A stretch of DNA of 64,000 bases from Syngnathus acus. Lineage: Eukaryota > Chordata > Actinopteri > Syngnathiformes > Syngnathidae. Positions 11,411 through 22,649 of the stretch are shown in pieces. The first letter of the stretch is position 1. Every line of letters begins with the position of its first letter. The DNA lies in NCBI RefSeq assembly GCF_901709675.1, contig NC_051088.1:1545664-1609663 (forward strand), given 5' to 3'. The notes beneath the pieces are model-generated. The model was not told the origin of the DNA, did no database searches, and saw only the letters and a list, made by a program, of their open reading frames with translations. The position numbers and the translations under genes are program-made.

Positions 11411-14400
11411 GTGTGGCTTTTTCTTAAATGAACACGTTTGACATTGCTATCGTGTCAGCTTTTAATTATATTGCGCTGTCATGTTAAAGCAAATTAATAA
11501 ATGCAACAATATTAATTTGCTTTGAAAATACCTGAGTAATAAAATAAAATGGATGGATGGATGAATGATGATCACAATTAAGTATAAAGTCTCCTTTGTA
11601 ATATATACTCCTTGTAGCCTGTACCCAAAAAGAGGAGTTTCTTTGCATTGAGGTTTATGCAAAGAGCTCACGTAATTATATTAAGATAAGATAAGATAAG
11701 ATAAGAGGAACTTTATTAATCTCACGTGTGAGAAACTGCATGTAACAACAGCTCGATTTACAGGAAGGTACAAGTTGGGGGATAAAGGTGCAAAAAGAGA
11801 CTTCAGGACCGTAGTCTTCCGGCATAATAAATAGAATACAATATAGAAGAAAAATATGGAAAAATAACAGCAATTGTAGTAAAACTAAAAATATGAGCTA
11901 TGAATATTTACAAAAAGAAGATAAAATAGTGGTAAAGTGTCGTAAAGTGTATGAAGTGTATGAATGCTATGCTAATAACAAAGAGAAATAGTGCACGGGT
12001 TATAGAAGTGAAATAGATCTATGCATTGTGTGGCAGAGAATATTGCACATTGGGCTTAAATTGCACATTAGGGGTTAAAAATTGCACGTTACGGGGAAAT
12101 TATTGCACAGAAGAATGTGTTTACAGGTTGTCATTGTACAGCCTGATTGCGGTGGGGATGAAGGAGCTGCGATATCGTTCCTTCTTACACGGGGGGAGTC
12201 TGAGTCTCTGACTGAAGGAGCTGCTCAAGTTCTCCAAAGTCAGATGCAGTGGGTGAGAGGGGTTGTTCCTGATGGATGCTAGCCTGGCTAGCACCCTCCT
12301 CTCGCCCACCTCCTCAACAGTGTCAAGAGGGCAGCCCACCACAGAGCTGGCCCTCTTAACCAGTTTGTTGAGCCTCTTCCTATCCCTCTCTGTGCTGCTC
12401 GGAGCCCAACAGACCACAGCGTAGAGGATGGCAGAGGCTACCACTGAGTCATAAAAGGTTTTTAGCAGAGGCCTGCTCACTCCAAAGGAGCTGAGTCTCC
12501 TCAGGAGGTGGAGGCGACTCTGTCCTTTCTTGTAAACGGCGTTCATGTGATCAGTCCAGTTCAGTTTATTGTTGAGGTGAACACCCAGGTACCTGAAACT
12601 GTCCACGACCTCAATGTCCCGACCCTGGATGTTCACCGGTGAGTGGGGAGGTGCTCCTCTCCTAAAGTCAATCACCAGCTCCTTCGTCTTACTGGTGTTC
12701 AAGCACAGGTGATTGTGCTCACACCAGTCCACAAAGGCGCTGATGGCCGACAGGTACTCCAGCTCGCCCCCCTTAGACATACAGCCAACAATAGCTGAGT
12801 CATCGGAGAACTTCTGGAGATAGCAGATATCAGTGTTATACGTGAAGTCCGAGGTGTACAGTGTGAAAAGGAATGGGGACAGGACTGTGCCCTGAGGTGC
12901 TCCAGTGCTGCAGACTACCACCTCTGATCGGCAGCCATGCAGTTGCACGTACTGGGGCCGGTTAGTGAGGTAGTCAATGGTCCAGTCAGTGAGGTGATGG
13001 TCCACTCCAGTGTCTAGCATCTTCACTCGTAGCAGGGCCGGCGAGATGGTATTGAAGGCACTGGAGAAGTCAAAAAACATGACCCTCACAGCGCTGCCGG
13101 CGGACTCCAGGTGGGTGAGCGTCCGCTGCAGCAGGTAGATGACGGCGTCTTCTACCCCAATGCCGATCTTGTAGGCAAACTGCAGCGGATCCAGAGTGGG
13201 GCTCACCACGGAGCGGAGGTGGCTGAGGACCAGGCGTTCCATCACCTTCATGATGTGGGAAGTGAGGGCGATGGGTCTGAAGTGGGCCGGTTCCTTGGCA
13301 CGCGGTGTTTTGGGAACTGGGACGATGGAGGATGTCTTCCATGCGCTGGGCACCCTCGCCAGGCTGAGGCTCAGGTTGAGGAGGTGGCACAGAACATGGC
13401 AGAGATCATCAGCACATGTCCGTAGCAGCCTGGGGGAGATGCCATCCGGTCCCGGGGCCTTTCTCTGTTTCAGCTTCCCCAGCTCTCTCCTCACCTGAGC
13501 AGGAGTGAAGGAGAGGGGAGGGGGCTGAAATGAGGTTGAAGGCCGTGGTGAGTCATTGAGAGAGATGAGTGATTGTCCATGTGGTGGGCAGGAGGGTGTT
13601 AAGTGACCATGAAGCAGGGGGGAGTGGGTTGATTGTCCACGAGGCAGGCGGGGGGGTGGATCCAGGTATCCAGGCAGTGGGAGGCTGGGGGGGGCAGCAG
13701 ACAGGGGGGTGAGAGGGAGTGGGGACAGGCCAAACCGGTTGAAGTGCTGGTTAAGCTCATCCGCCCAGCGTTGATCCCCGTCAATGCTGCCACTCGCTCT
13801 CCGTCCAGAACCAGACATAGTCCTCAGGCCACGCCACACATCCCGCACGTTCCTCTGTGCGAGTTCCTCCTCCATCCTCCTGGCGTACTCCCGCTTTGCT
13901 TCGCGGATCGACCTCTGGAGCAGATGCTGCAGCCTCTTCTGCTCCTCTCTGTCCCCGCGTCTAAAAGCCCACCACTTCTTGTTGATAAGGGCTTTCAGAT
14001 GCGGGGTCATCCAGGGGTGGTTATTTGAGTAGCAACGCACCCTCTTAGTAGGTATTGTGCTCTCAACGCAAAAATTAATGTAATCCGTGATGCAGTCAGT
14101 GAGGGCGTCGATGTCCTCGCCATGATCACTGTAGAAGACTTCCCAGTCGGTAGACTCAAGGCAGCTTCTCAGATGTTCAATGGCTTCCTCGCTCCACACC
14201 CTCACTACCTTTACCTGCGGGGGGTCTCTTCTCACCTTGGGTGAGTATTGGGAGGTGAGTAGTACCAGGTTGTGATCCGAGCGGCCCAGTGGGGGGAGGG
14301 CAGAGGCTGTGAATGCTCCCTCAGCATTGCAATAGAAGTGGTCCAGTATCTTATTGTCCCTGGTAGCACAGTTCACGTACTGAGTGAAGGTGGGCAACGT

Positions 14401-15079
14401 GGAAGACAGAGAGGCATGATTGAAATCACCGGTAATAGCAATGAAGGCCCGTGGATGGTCTGTCTGCAGCTTGCACACGGCGCTGTGAATGACGTCACGC
14501 GCACGCGCCGCATTTGCAGACGGGGGAATGTAGACACACACCAGAATAATATGTCCAAATTCCCTCGGGAGGTAGTAAGGTCTCATGCTTAAAGTCAGAA
14601 ACTCGATGTCCTCGGAGCAGTGTTTCTCTCTGACGTAAGCATGGGACTGCTTGCACCACGCTTCATTTATGTAAACCGCGATTCCACCGCCTCTCGTCTT
14701 ACCGGTCTGAGCTGCACTCCTATCCGCTCTCTCCAGTCTGAACCCGGGTAGAGAAACAGCGGAGTCCGGGATGGTGTCAGTCAGCCACGATTCGGAAAAA
14801 CACAGCAGACTCGCGTCCCTGTATAGTCCGTAGAATCGTGTCAGAGCCGCGAGTTCATCCATCTTCCCGTGTAGCGAGCGGACATTTCCCGTTACAACGG
14901 TCGGTAAACACGGCTGCTTTTTCCTCTTTCCCGATCCTCTACAGCATAGGTGTCAAACTCAAGGCCCGCGGGCCACATCCGGCCCGGCATGCAATTATAT
15001 CCGGCCCGCGAGATCATTTTATATTATTGTTACTAATGGCCCGACGATATGAAGCGATGATAACACAATAAACTACAGA

Positions 15080-15140
15080 TCCCATAATGCAGTGCTTTCG
15101 CTGCCTTGCTGCCTTGCAGCGAAAGCACTGCATTATGGGA
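15080..15140. repeat. Perfect 25-bp hairpin in hAT 5' region
   Basis: Arms 15080-15104 (TCCCATAATGCAGTGCTTTC start) and 15116-15140 are exact reverse complements around an 11-bp loop. It lies about 75 bp upstream of the transposase ATG. Confidence 0.9.
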
Positions 15141-15214
15141 GCGTTTTTCCGCGTTTTTCCGCGGCGATCCGGTCAAGTGCTTGTTGCTGCAAGTTATTGC
15201 GAAGCTAGCCCCTC

Positions 15215-15544
15215 ATGATGCCGAAGAGAAAAGTTGATGCTGAAAACAGAGCCTTTAAAAACCGATGGGAGGTTGAGTATATGTTTACTGACATTGCCGG
15301 TAAGCCCGTTTGTCTCATTTGTGGCGCTAATGTGGCTGTATTGAAAGAGTTTAATCTAAGACGGCACTATGAAACAAAACATCTGGATAATCTGAAAGAC
15401 CTGAATGCAGAGCAGAAGATACAGAAGGTAGAAGAGTTAAAGAAGAAGCTGACATTAATTAATGTTTACTTGAAGTACAAGCACTGTCACCATTTTAATT
15501 TATTTTTTCAGGCGTTTTTTTTTGCAGCATGTTCCAATTTCTAA
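15215..15544 (+). pseudogene. hAT transposase N-terminus (GTF2IRD2-like zinc finger)
   Basis: The 109-residue frame starts MMPKRKVDAENRAFKNRWEV, then VCLICGANVAVLKEFNLRRH and YETKH, a BED-like C2H2 finger of the hAT group related to GTF2IRD2. It ends in unrelated AT-rich sequence, so the rest of the transposase is deleted. It is probably mobilised only in trans. Confidence 0.75.
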
Positions 15545-16163
15545 CTTGTATAATTTTAACTGGATATATTTTTATGGAGATCAAGATATTTTAAGTTATT
15601 TAAAGTTTAAGTTTATTTATTCCAGAATAACATTCCTGTCCGTTTGTATTTATATTTATGTTAAAAGTTAGTTTTAGTGTGTTCAATAAATGTTTGTTCT
15701 GTTCGGCCCGCGACCTGAAGTGTGTTTTGAATTTTGGCCCCCTGTGCAATTGAGTTTGACACCCCTGCTCTACAGCCTCTCCTCCGTCTTCTTAGTTCCT
15801 CCGGAACCTTAGGTTTCGTGGCGAAGTAGTAGGATCTGGGTCGTGCGGCAAGCAGCTGGTCTCGGCTGTAAACAATGAGACTCGCGGCGACTCCACTGGA
15901 TGCACCACCATGTGCCGGTTGAAAAAGTAACGAGAAAAGGAGGACTACGGCCAAAAAAGCTCCCGAACTAGGTTTAACATGTGCAGGCTTGCACAAAGTT
16001 CCCCCTAGTAGAGAGAAAAACTTAGAAAGAAAACTAGAAATAATAAATAAGAGTGAAAAAGGGAGGAGAGAAGGGAGAGCTGTTGCAACAGGCTGCACGC
16101 AGGGCGGCGCCATCTTGGATAGGAATGACCTATATTGTTGCGTTTTGGTGAAGTGAATGAGTG

Positions 16164-16346
16164 TTCCGTCTGTACGACTGGTCTTTGAATGCACCCCGCT
16201 TCAATGGCAGAACGCGGATGAATTTAAAGACATCAAATGAGAATAATCCTTTATAAAAATTAAAATTGACTGACGCAAACGTGAGTTCTTCATGTTTTTA
16301 TTGACAACAACATAGTGCTGACGCCGTACGACATGGGTTTTTCGCT
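16164..16346 (-). repeat. Right arm of the long inverted repeat
   Basis: This is the inverted counterpart of 11023-11215, about 183 bp, starting TTCCGTCTGTACGACTGG and ending GGGTTTTTCGCT. It immediately flanks the LINE 5' end, leaving about 30 bp between them. Confidence 0.8.
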
Positions 16347-16790
16347 TTCCAAATAAGGGGTCGTCACTAATTATTTGTGTTTAGATAAATGTCTGAGCTA
16401 TAATGGTGTAATTAATGATTAAAACTTGAAAGTATCTGTTTATTGTATTCGTTTATATGTTTAATAAAGACAAAGCCATCACAAAACTGTTGTAATTATT
16501 TAGATTTTGATCTAAATTAGCCTTGAATAAAGACTAAGCAGTCACATGAATTAACAGAAAAAATGGACAGCCGGACTCGGACTCGAACTCGGACTCATGG
16601 TCAAGAGGCCGGACTCGGACTCGGTGCAAAAATCCGACCGAGTCCACAGCCCTGCTTGTAAGTAAGTGATGTGTTAATGATCAAGTAAAAAGTTGTGAAA
16701 AAAAACATATATAAGTCGCTCCTGAGTATAAGTCGCCCCCCCACCCAAACTATGAAAAAAAACGCGACTTATAGTCCGAAAAATACGGTA

Positions 16791-17031
16791 GAAGCCGCTT
16801 GCTTAGTAACCCCTCCCAAGCATATGGTTACCAAAGTCGGACTTGATATTGTCCCTAGGCATGGGTGTGCTGGAGCCCATCCCAGGTATTTTGGGGCAAA
16901 AGATGGGGTAGACCTTCGAGTGGCTGACTCCCAGAATAGTTTTAAATGAAAAGAAACATACTTCAAAGGTAGAACATATTGTAAAGACTGACAAAAGCTT
17001 TGATGACATTCCTGCGACTAAATGTAAGTTA
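16791..17031. other. Sequence between two pogo-like elements
   Basis: About 240 bp between the end of the first pogo-like element and the start of the next. It contains a TCCCTAGG...TGTGCTGGAGCCCATCCCA block that resembles the 3' part of the tRNA-derived SINE family seen at 29099-29447. No coding signal was seen. Confidence 0.4.
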
Positions 17032-17794
17032 CCGTATATTCCGCACCATAAGGCGCTTTGGGTTAAAAGGCGCAGACTCAACTGTGGGGTCTATTTTGTA
17101 TTTAATCCAAACATAGGGCGCATGCATGCCATGACTTACAGTAAACAAAAAAATGTCACGGGAGCAAGACAGTGAGTTCGGTTGTACTTTATTCTACTGT
17201 TTAACCATGTGCTCTACTGTACTCACATTATTGTTACTCGATATTCATACGCAAATCCGTCCAAGTCCTCATCTTCTGTATCCAAATTAAACAATTGGGC
17301 AAGTTCGCCATTAAACATGCCAAGTTCCATCTCGTCATTGTCTCGTCATTGTCATGTTGCTCTTCTGCAATGGACCTGACTTTCCAGAAAGCTCGAATTG
17401 TGCCTCGTAAGCATGTCTCTTTGTCTATGCCATTTTAGAGGGTCCTAATGCTGTTTTCTTTGCACAGATGATAGTATTTATTCATCAATGGCGGCGGAGG
17501 TACGTACTCTACGTGTTACGTGAAGTCCTCTGATTGGTTTACCGCCCCGATCTACGTAAAACCTCATCTGATTGGTTTATCGGGTCTACATAGTACGACG
17601 GTTCAGTACGTCTCTATGTGGCGGAAGCCACACAAAACAACTTTACAGATTTGCACAAACGGTAGTATTTATCAATGGCGGCGGAGGTACGTACTTTACA
17701 CAAACGATAGTATTTATTTACCAATGGCGGCGGAGGTACGTACTCCTCTACGTGTTACGTCCAGTCCTGATTGGTTTACCGCCCAGTTCTACGT

Positions 17795-20310
17795 TGTCAA
17801 GTGGCATGGTGGTACAAGATGGTGTATAATTGGGTATCGGATTTGGCCCAGGCACATTGGCTATCCTAAAATATGTAGTAGTTCCAAAATTTCACCAGGA
17901 GATGGTGTTAAAGCTTGACATAGGGGTGACCTGATGTAAACTAACAAATCTAATAAATTAAGTTGTTAGCAATTGGGAGGACACGACCTGTTCAAACACG
18001 TAGCAACACACAACTTTAGAATATGATTTTGCTTTGCCATAATTTTAATCTGTAACAGCTTGAGCAATATCATTATATATGTTAAAGTTAGAAGAACCCA
18101 TTATTATGGCTAATGAGGATTATCTGTTAAATTGACTATTCTGAAAACATGCTTTATTGATGTTGCAATGTTTAATCGATATCCAACATGTATTTAACAT
18201 TGCTGTTCCATGTATACATGAATGTATTAAGTTGTGTGGAGACACAAGAGGTTGTTTGCTATATTGGTGGAATCGGTTGAAAGAACGAGCAAAACAGGAA
18301 ACAGCTGCATCCGGTAGCAGAGTACAGTCATGCGCAATGGTTACCGCGTTAAGCAAGGTTGCCAAGGCAACCAGTGGTTCCCAGCAAGCATAGAGGAAGT
18401 GGGATGAGGTTATGCATTCCACACATACCAATGATGTCATACATTTTACACATCCCAAGAATGTCATGCATTCCATGGATTCCAAGGATGCCATGCATAC
18501 CAGGCATTCCATACATACCAATGAGGTCATGCATTCCTCTCCAATGAGGTAATGCCAGTATGACCTAATGCAAGAATTCTGACCTTGTATGGAATGCCTG
18601 GTATGACCTAATGCAGTGGTGGCCAACCCGCGGCTCGCGAGCCGCATGCGGCTCTTTGGCTGGTTTCATGCGGCTCTTTTACGTTCATATCAACATTTGT
18701 GTTCATTTTTCGTGCGTATTTGCTTCGCTTGAGTATTTTGGTCAAACGCGCATGCGCGTGAGGTGAAATCCCGCAAAGGAGGAGGGACAAACAGAGCGAT
18801 TGGTTTTGCTGGCTCTTTAATGGATGGCGACTGTGACTACGGGGGCCCATTAGGTCCAGAAAAGCTGACAAGACGCTTGCCAAAATGGCAAGGAAAAAAT
18901 GCACAGCTAAACGAATATATGACGATGAACACAGGACGTTTTTAACAGAGTTAAAGTTGTTTTTTGTTGAACGCTCAATTTGTCATTATCATGTTGGTGC
19001 GTGACATAATAATGTCACACAATAAATTTGGCTGAGCAGAGGTGTATGTGTGTGTGTGTGCGTGCGTGTGCGCGTGTGTGTGCGTGTTTGTGTGTGTGTG
19101 TGGGGGGGGGGGTGTTCATGTGTGCTCATGTGTATGATGTGGCTCTTTGCGATGACACAGTAAAAAATGTGGCTCTTAGTCTCTGACTGGTTGGCCACCC
19201 CTGACCTAATGCAAGAATTCTGACCTTTCACCTACATATTCCTATGAGGTAATGCCAGGAGGAGCTGATGAGCCTATAAAAGCTTGGTTCCGCACAGGAA
19301 AAGGGCTCTCCCTCTCCAGTACGCTGGCATTGTGTGGCTGGAGCCAAGAACGCCTTTAGACGAAGATGGATTTTTCATTCTTTTTGAGATTGGACCAAAA
19401 TCTACTAAAATGAATTTTTACAGTCTTTGAATTGGACTTTGTCAAATTTTAAGCTTATAGGTAGGCTAGGAGAGAGGACTTCGGGCCAGCAGGAAAGGGA
19501 GATGCCATTTTCAAGGTGTGGTCCTCCTCCTGAAGGCCGCCTATCTATTCAAACAGAATTCGGATTTTGGAACAAAGGAGAACTGATCACTCGACTTGTT
19601 CAACCAAATAGCATTTTAGACATTTTGTCTCCTCTTATGCTCTGAGTTTGGTGAGTGGAATTGTTGTTGTTTGTGCGACTTGTAACTCTTTTTCCTACTA
19701 TGTCATTAAATTTCTTCTTAATCCTTAATTCGATTATCAATTATTTCGTATTAACTATGTTGAGCATGGTTTTTGTGCAGTAATTAGAACTTTAAATTTT
19801 CTTTATTTCCCTATCATAGTCATGCTTTGAATCCGTTCAATTCTTCTTAAAGTGAAGACAGCTTTAATCAACATCAGGAATTGTCAGATCTGGTTCGAAG
19901 TAGTTATCTTGAGCTCAGCTAGGGCGAGTGCGCTCTAGTAAATCAACGAATCCCTGCAGTCTTACCAAAGACAGCTAAATTTATCCGAGCGAATACAAGA
20001 GCTACAAATCCAAAAGGGGAAGGAGCCGCTGTAAAAAGGGCGCGGTCGCTCCGACGTCAGGTCTCGACCAGGTAGTTACTCGGCACTGGCGTAAGGGTGA
20101 CTTTAGAGGGATTGGCGTCCTAAAAAGAATCAATTATTTTTTTACGAATTGATATCTTACAGGCAGTTAGACTCGGACGAATCTTTTCCCGCCCCGACCT
20201 GGAAACTCGTCTCCCCATGAGGGCTGCGTTACAGCAGAGGGGTCGAAGGGGAGTTTAACCCTTTAAACGGAGGGTCGGGTCACTTACGTTCGATAAGTGT
20301 GGATTTGACA
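17795..20310 (+). mobile_element. Long solo LTR, 4-bp TSD, carrying a hAT
   Basis: The insertion begins TGTCAAGTGG and ends GGATTTGACA, with ACGT on both sides (17791-17794, 20311-20314). Joining the flanks restores the family C sequence seen at 57740-57790. Without the hAT at 18614-19203 it is about 1.9 kb, long for an LTR. It has a TATAAAAG box at 19276 and, upstream, imperfect TGCATTCC/CCAATGA repeats that resemble an enhancer block. No gag or pol is present. The plus orientation comes from the TATA box. Confidence 0.65.
18614..19203. mobile_element. Non-autonomous hAT with exact 8-bp TSD
   Basis: The ends are CAGTGGTGGCCAACC and GGTTGGCCACCCCTG. The duplication ACCTAATG is perfect (18606-18613, 19204-19211). 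It is 590 bp, has no transposase, and contains a TG-rich microsatellite (about 19044-19120). Confidence 0.93.
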
Positions 20311-20430
20311 ACGTAAAACGTAGTGTCCTCTGATTGGTTCATCGGTTCTTCATATTCCGCCTGTATATTACGGAAGCAACACAAAACAACTTTACAGATG
20401 TTGGAATTTGGTCCACACAAATGGCGCACC

Positions 20431-21711
20431 AAAAAAGCCCACCGTCACAGGATTGACTGATTACAGACCCGTCGCCCTGACATCTGTGGTCACAAAATCC
20501 TATAAGAGGCTGGTGTTGAGCCACCTGAAGGACATCACAGGCCCCCTGCTCGACCCCCTGCAGTTTGTCTACCGGGTAAACAGGTTGGTGGATGATGCGG
20601 TCAACCTTGGACTGCACTACATCCTGCACCACCTCAACACCCCAGGGAGATATGCCAGGATCCTGCTTGTGGACTTCAGCTCGGCGTTCAACGCCATCGC
20701 TTCTGATATTCTCCACCAGAAGCTAACCCAGCTCACGGTGCCTGCCTCCACCAGTCAGTAGATCACCAGCTTCCTGACCAACAGGAGGCAGCATGTGAGG
20801 CTGGGGAGCATCACATCTGACACATCTGACACCTGGCACCTCTATACCAATGACTGCTCCTCAGGGGACTCTTCTGTGAAGCTCCTGAAGTACGCGGACG
20901 ACACCACTCTCATCGGCCTGATCCAGGACGGGGACGAGACTGCGTACAGACAGGAAGTGGAGCGGCTAGTCCACTGGTGCAGCCAAGACCACCTGGAGCT
21001 GAACCCGCCCAAGACCGTGGAGATGAGAGTGGACTTCAGGAGAGACCCATCGCCACTTCCACCCCTCACCATCCTCAACAATACTATTTCCACCATAGAT
21101 ACCTTCAAGTTCCTGGGATCCACAATCTCCCGGGACCTGAAGTGGACCAGCCACATAAACTCTATCCGGAAGAAGGCCCAGCAGAGGTTGTACTTTCTGA
21201 GAGAGCTCAGAAAGTTCAACCTGCCACAGTAGCTGCTGAAAACCTTATACACTGCCATCATCCAGTCTATCCTCTGTACCTCCATCACTGTCTGGTTTGA
21301 ATCAGCCACCAAACAAGACAAGCACAAACTGCAACAGACAATTAGGTCTGCGGAAAAGATAATCGGGACCAACCTCCCAACTATCCAAGACTTGTACCTG
21401 TCCAGGACCAGGAAACTCGCAAGTAACATTTCCACAGACCCCTCACACCCAGGACACAGTCTGTTTAAACTCCTCCCCTCTGGACGGCGTTACGCCAAAA
21501 CCAGCAGACACAGACACAGCTTCTTCCCTCGGGCTGTCGCTTTGACTCAGAGTCATCACTGTGCAATAACATCCTGTACTCGTCACTTAAATGTTGTTAG
21601 TTACCTGAATGTTGTCAGTCACTTAAATGTTGTACAGGCACCGAGATCAACCGGGGTCAAATTCCCTGTTTGGCATGCACAAACATGGTCAATAAAGCTG
21701 ATTCTGATTAT
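20431..21711 (+). pseudogene. L2/CR1-like LINE RT fragment with 3' tail
   Basis: Frames read TDYRPVALTS, LLVDFSSAFNAI, LKYADDTTLIG (catalytic YADD), DFRRDPSPLPPLTI, FKFLGSTISRDLKW and LFKLLPSGRRY in order, matching the RT and C-terminal end of fish L2/CR1-type LINEs. A stop at 20759, a deletion near 20830 and a stop at 21230 break it. The tail CAATAAAGCTGATTCTGATT ends the copy. It is 5'-truncated and inserted in the family C pogo element. Confidence 0.85.
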
Positions 21712-21903
21712 TAAAAGGCGCACTGTTTTTTGAGAAAATTAAAGGCTTTTAAGTGCGCCTTATGGTGCGGTACGGTACTCTGCTTTCACGAACCCTCATT
21801 TATATGTGATAGAAAAGTAGTTAAAACGATCAGCCACTTATACAATCAATAAATGTATCAATACATGTTTGAGCGTTTTTATATAAATTGTAATGATTCC
21901 TAC

Positions 21904-22015
21904 CATTTAAATCCGTGGTCACCTTGTTGATGAAGGCCAACAGGTTGTGCGCCCTTTGGTGAGTGTCAAAGGTGCTATTTGTCAGCTCGCTGAGTCGATC
22001 GGCTTTCGCTGCAGT
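21904..22015 (-). CDS. lama5: lama5 exon 16 of those seen (coiled coil)
   Basis: The acceptor CTCAG precedes 22015 and the donor GTAGG follows 21904. The exon encodes TAAKADRLSELTNSTFD followed by HQRAHNLLAFINKVTTDLN, a heptad-compatible helix with an NST glycosylation site, fitting the first part of domain II. It starts in phase 0 and ends with one base of the next codon. No following exon is visible in the remaining 21.9 kb. Confidence 0.8.
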
Positions 22016-22433
22016 CTGAGGATGCCAAGGTCAGCATGCACATAAACAGTGTGAATGGGAATGTTTATTTTCCACCAAGCACTCTCGTTGGATATTTGCA
22101 GTTTTACATTCTGTGATGTTGGCTGGGCTGATAGTGAGATGCCACAGTGTTTAAGTGTCGCCAGGAGGTCAACCAAGAAGAGGAAGTTGGCACATTGAAA
22201 AACAATCTTGTCTTGATGACAAGAAAACTATTGACTGTCGCTGTCGAGTGCTTATCTCCAGTGACCCTTTCTGTAGGAACCTAAAATTATGCTTGCTACC
22301 CCAAAATACATATGCAGAAAACAACTACATAAAATAAATACTGACTTCTACTTTGTTTACAGATACAATAGAATTAAGTCTGTTGTCAAAATAATGTGTA
22401 AAAAGTGGAGTGCTTGATAGAAACACGCATTAC

Positions 22434-22544
22434 CTTATCGTGCAGCATGTCCACGTCTGCGCTGATGTTTACAATCTCGCCATCCAGTACAATGGCGCGA
22501 TGACGGCTGCCATCCAACGAGCTGTTGTACTTCTCAATGGCATG
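22434..22544 (-). CDS. lama5: lama5 exon 15 of those seen (coiled coil)
   Basis: 111 bp, phase 0 on both sides, acceptor CACAG and donor GTAATG. It encodes HAIEKYNSSLDGSRHRAIVL then DGEIVNISADVDMLHDK, with two N-glycosylation sequons. Similarity to LAMA5 is weaker here, as is usual for laminin coiled coils; placement rests on position, phase and splice sites. Confidence 0.75.
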
Positions 22545-22649
22545 CTGTGATGGCCACAAGATGACAACCAATGTATAAGAACAAAGTTCACTACCACATG
22601 GATTGGTCAAAGTTATACAAACATCTTTTCCCAACTTTTTAAGACACAC

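Larger units (their letters stand above)
14945..15767 (+). mobile_element. hAT element inside the LINE ORF, exact 8-bp TSD
   Basis: The ends are CATAGGTGTCAAACTCAAGG and GAGTTTGACACCCCTG. The duplication CTCTACAG is perfect (14937-14944 and 15768-15775). The 823-bp element carries a partial transposase (15215-15544) and a hairpin (15080-15140). A related fragment lies at 41101-41424. Confidence 0.92.
12121..16113 (-). pseudogene. LINE ORF2: endonuclease plus reverse transcriptase, split by a hAT
   Basis: The open segment 14862-12121 alone is 913 residues with no internal stop. The endonuclease shows CFSESWL, GGGIAVYINEAWC, ITGDFNHAS and GRSDHNLV. RT motifs are KAPGPDGI, HFRPIALTS, FFDFSSAFNTI, GAPQGTVLSPFLFTLYTSDF and a catalytic FSDDSA box in place of YADD. 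The end is a CR1/L2-type YRSSFIPTAIRLYN. Upstream, 16113-15776 encodes the N-terminus up to EELRRRRRGCR. The hAT with its target copy (14945-15775) separates the two parts, and the frame is continuous across the pre-insertion target site, giving about 1050 codons. It is the most intact mobile gene in the window. Confidence 0.85.
11685..16130 (-). mobile_element. L2/CR1-group LINE, near full length, carrying a hAT insertion
   Basis: On the minus strand the element starts near the ATG at 16113, holds one long EN-RT frame (12121-16113, interrupted by a hAT) and has a 3' region ending at a TCTTA-type simple tail around 11690-11705. Domain order (apurinic endonuclease, then RT) and the short-repeat 3' tail fit the L2/CR1/Rex1 group; the exact family cannot be set by eye. 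Confidence 0.85.
9221..16654. mobile_element. hAT element (CAGGGCTGTGGACTCGG ends) hosting nested insertions
   Basis: The left terminus CAGGGCTGTGGACTCGGTTC and right terminus ACCGAGTCCACAGCCCTG are flanked by a perfect 8-bp duplication CTTGTAAG (9213-9220 and 16655-16662). The ends contain arrays of GGACTCGG. The original element was probably short; the 7.4-kb interior is a second hAT (9612-10802), a long-inverted-repeat element (11023-16346) and a LINE (about 11685-16130). Confidence 0.85.
7302..16788 (-). mobile_element. pogo-like element (family A) hosting nested insertions
   Basis: The left end CCGTAATTTTCGGACTATAA at 7302 follows TA (7300-7301). The matching right end, with the CCCCCCCACCCAAACTATGA subterminal block also seen in inverted form at 787-870, finishes at 16788 before TA (16789-16790). 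The transposase start lies at 8681 on the minus strand, so the right end is the 5' end. Most of the 9.5 kb is later insertions: an L2-like 3' fragment at about 8811-9100 and a hAT at 9221-16654. Confidence 0.7.
17032..21775 (-). mobile_element. pogo-like element (family C, GGCGC ends) with nested LTR and LINE
   Basis: The left end is CCGTATATTCCGCACCATAA at 17032 after TA. The right end is GCGCCTTATGGTGCGGTACGG, finishing at 21775 before TA. Minus-strand pieces near 17230-17440 read like the deleted pogo transposase at 57451-57639 (FNLDTEDED-type C-terminus). Insertions are a solo LTR (17795-20310) and a LINE (20431-21711). The element lies in the last intron of lama5 seen here. Confidence 0.75.

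Noticed and set aside
13070-14592. Several antisense frames of 60-130 codons
   Set aside because: They are shadows of the long LINE frame on the opposite strand.
1-21903. Further lama5 exons left of 21904
   Set aside because: No frame with laminin cysteine spacing or a convincing heptad exon in the expected phase was found; everything recognisable there is repeat. A short divergent coiled-coil exon could still have been missed.
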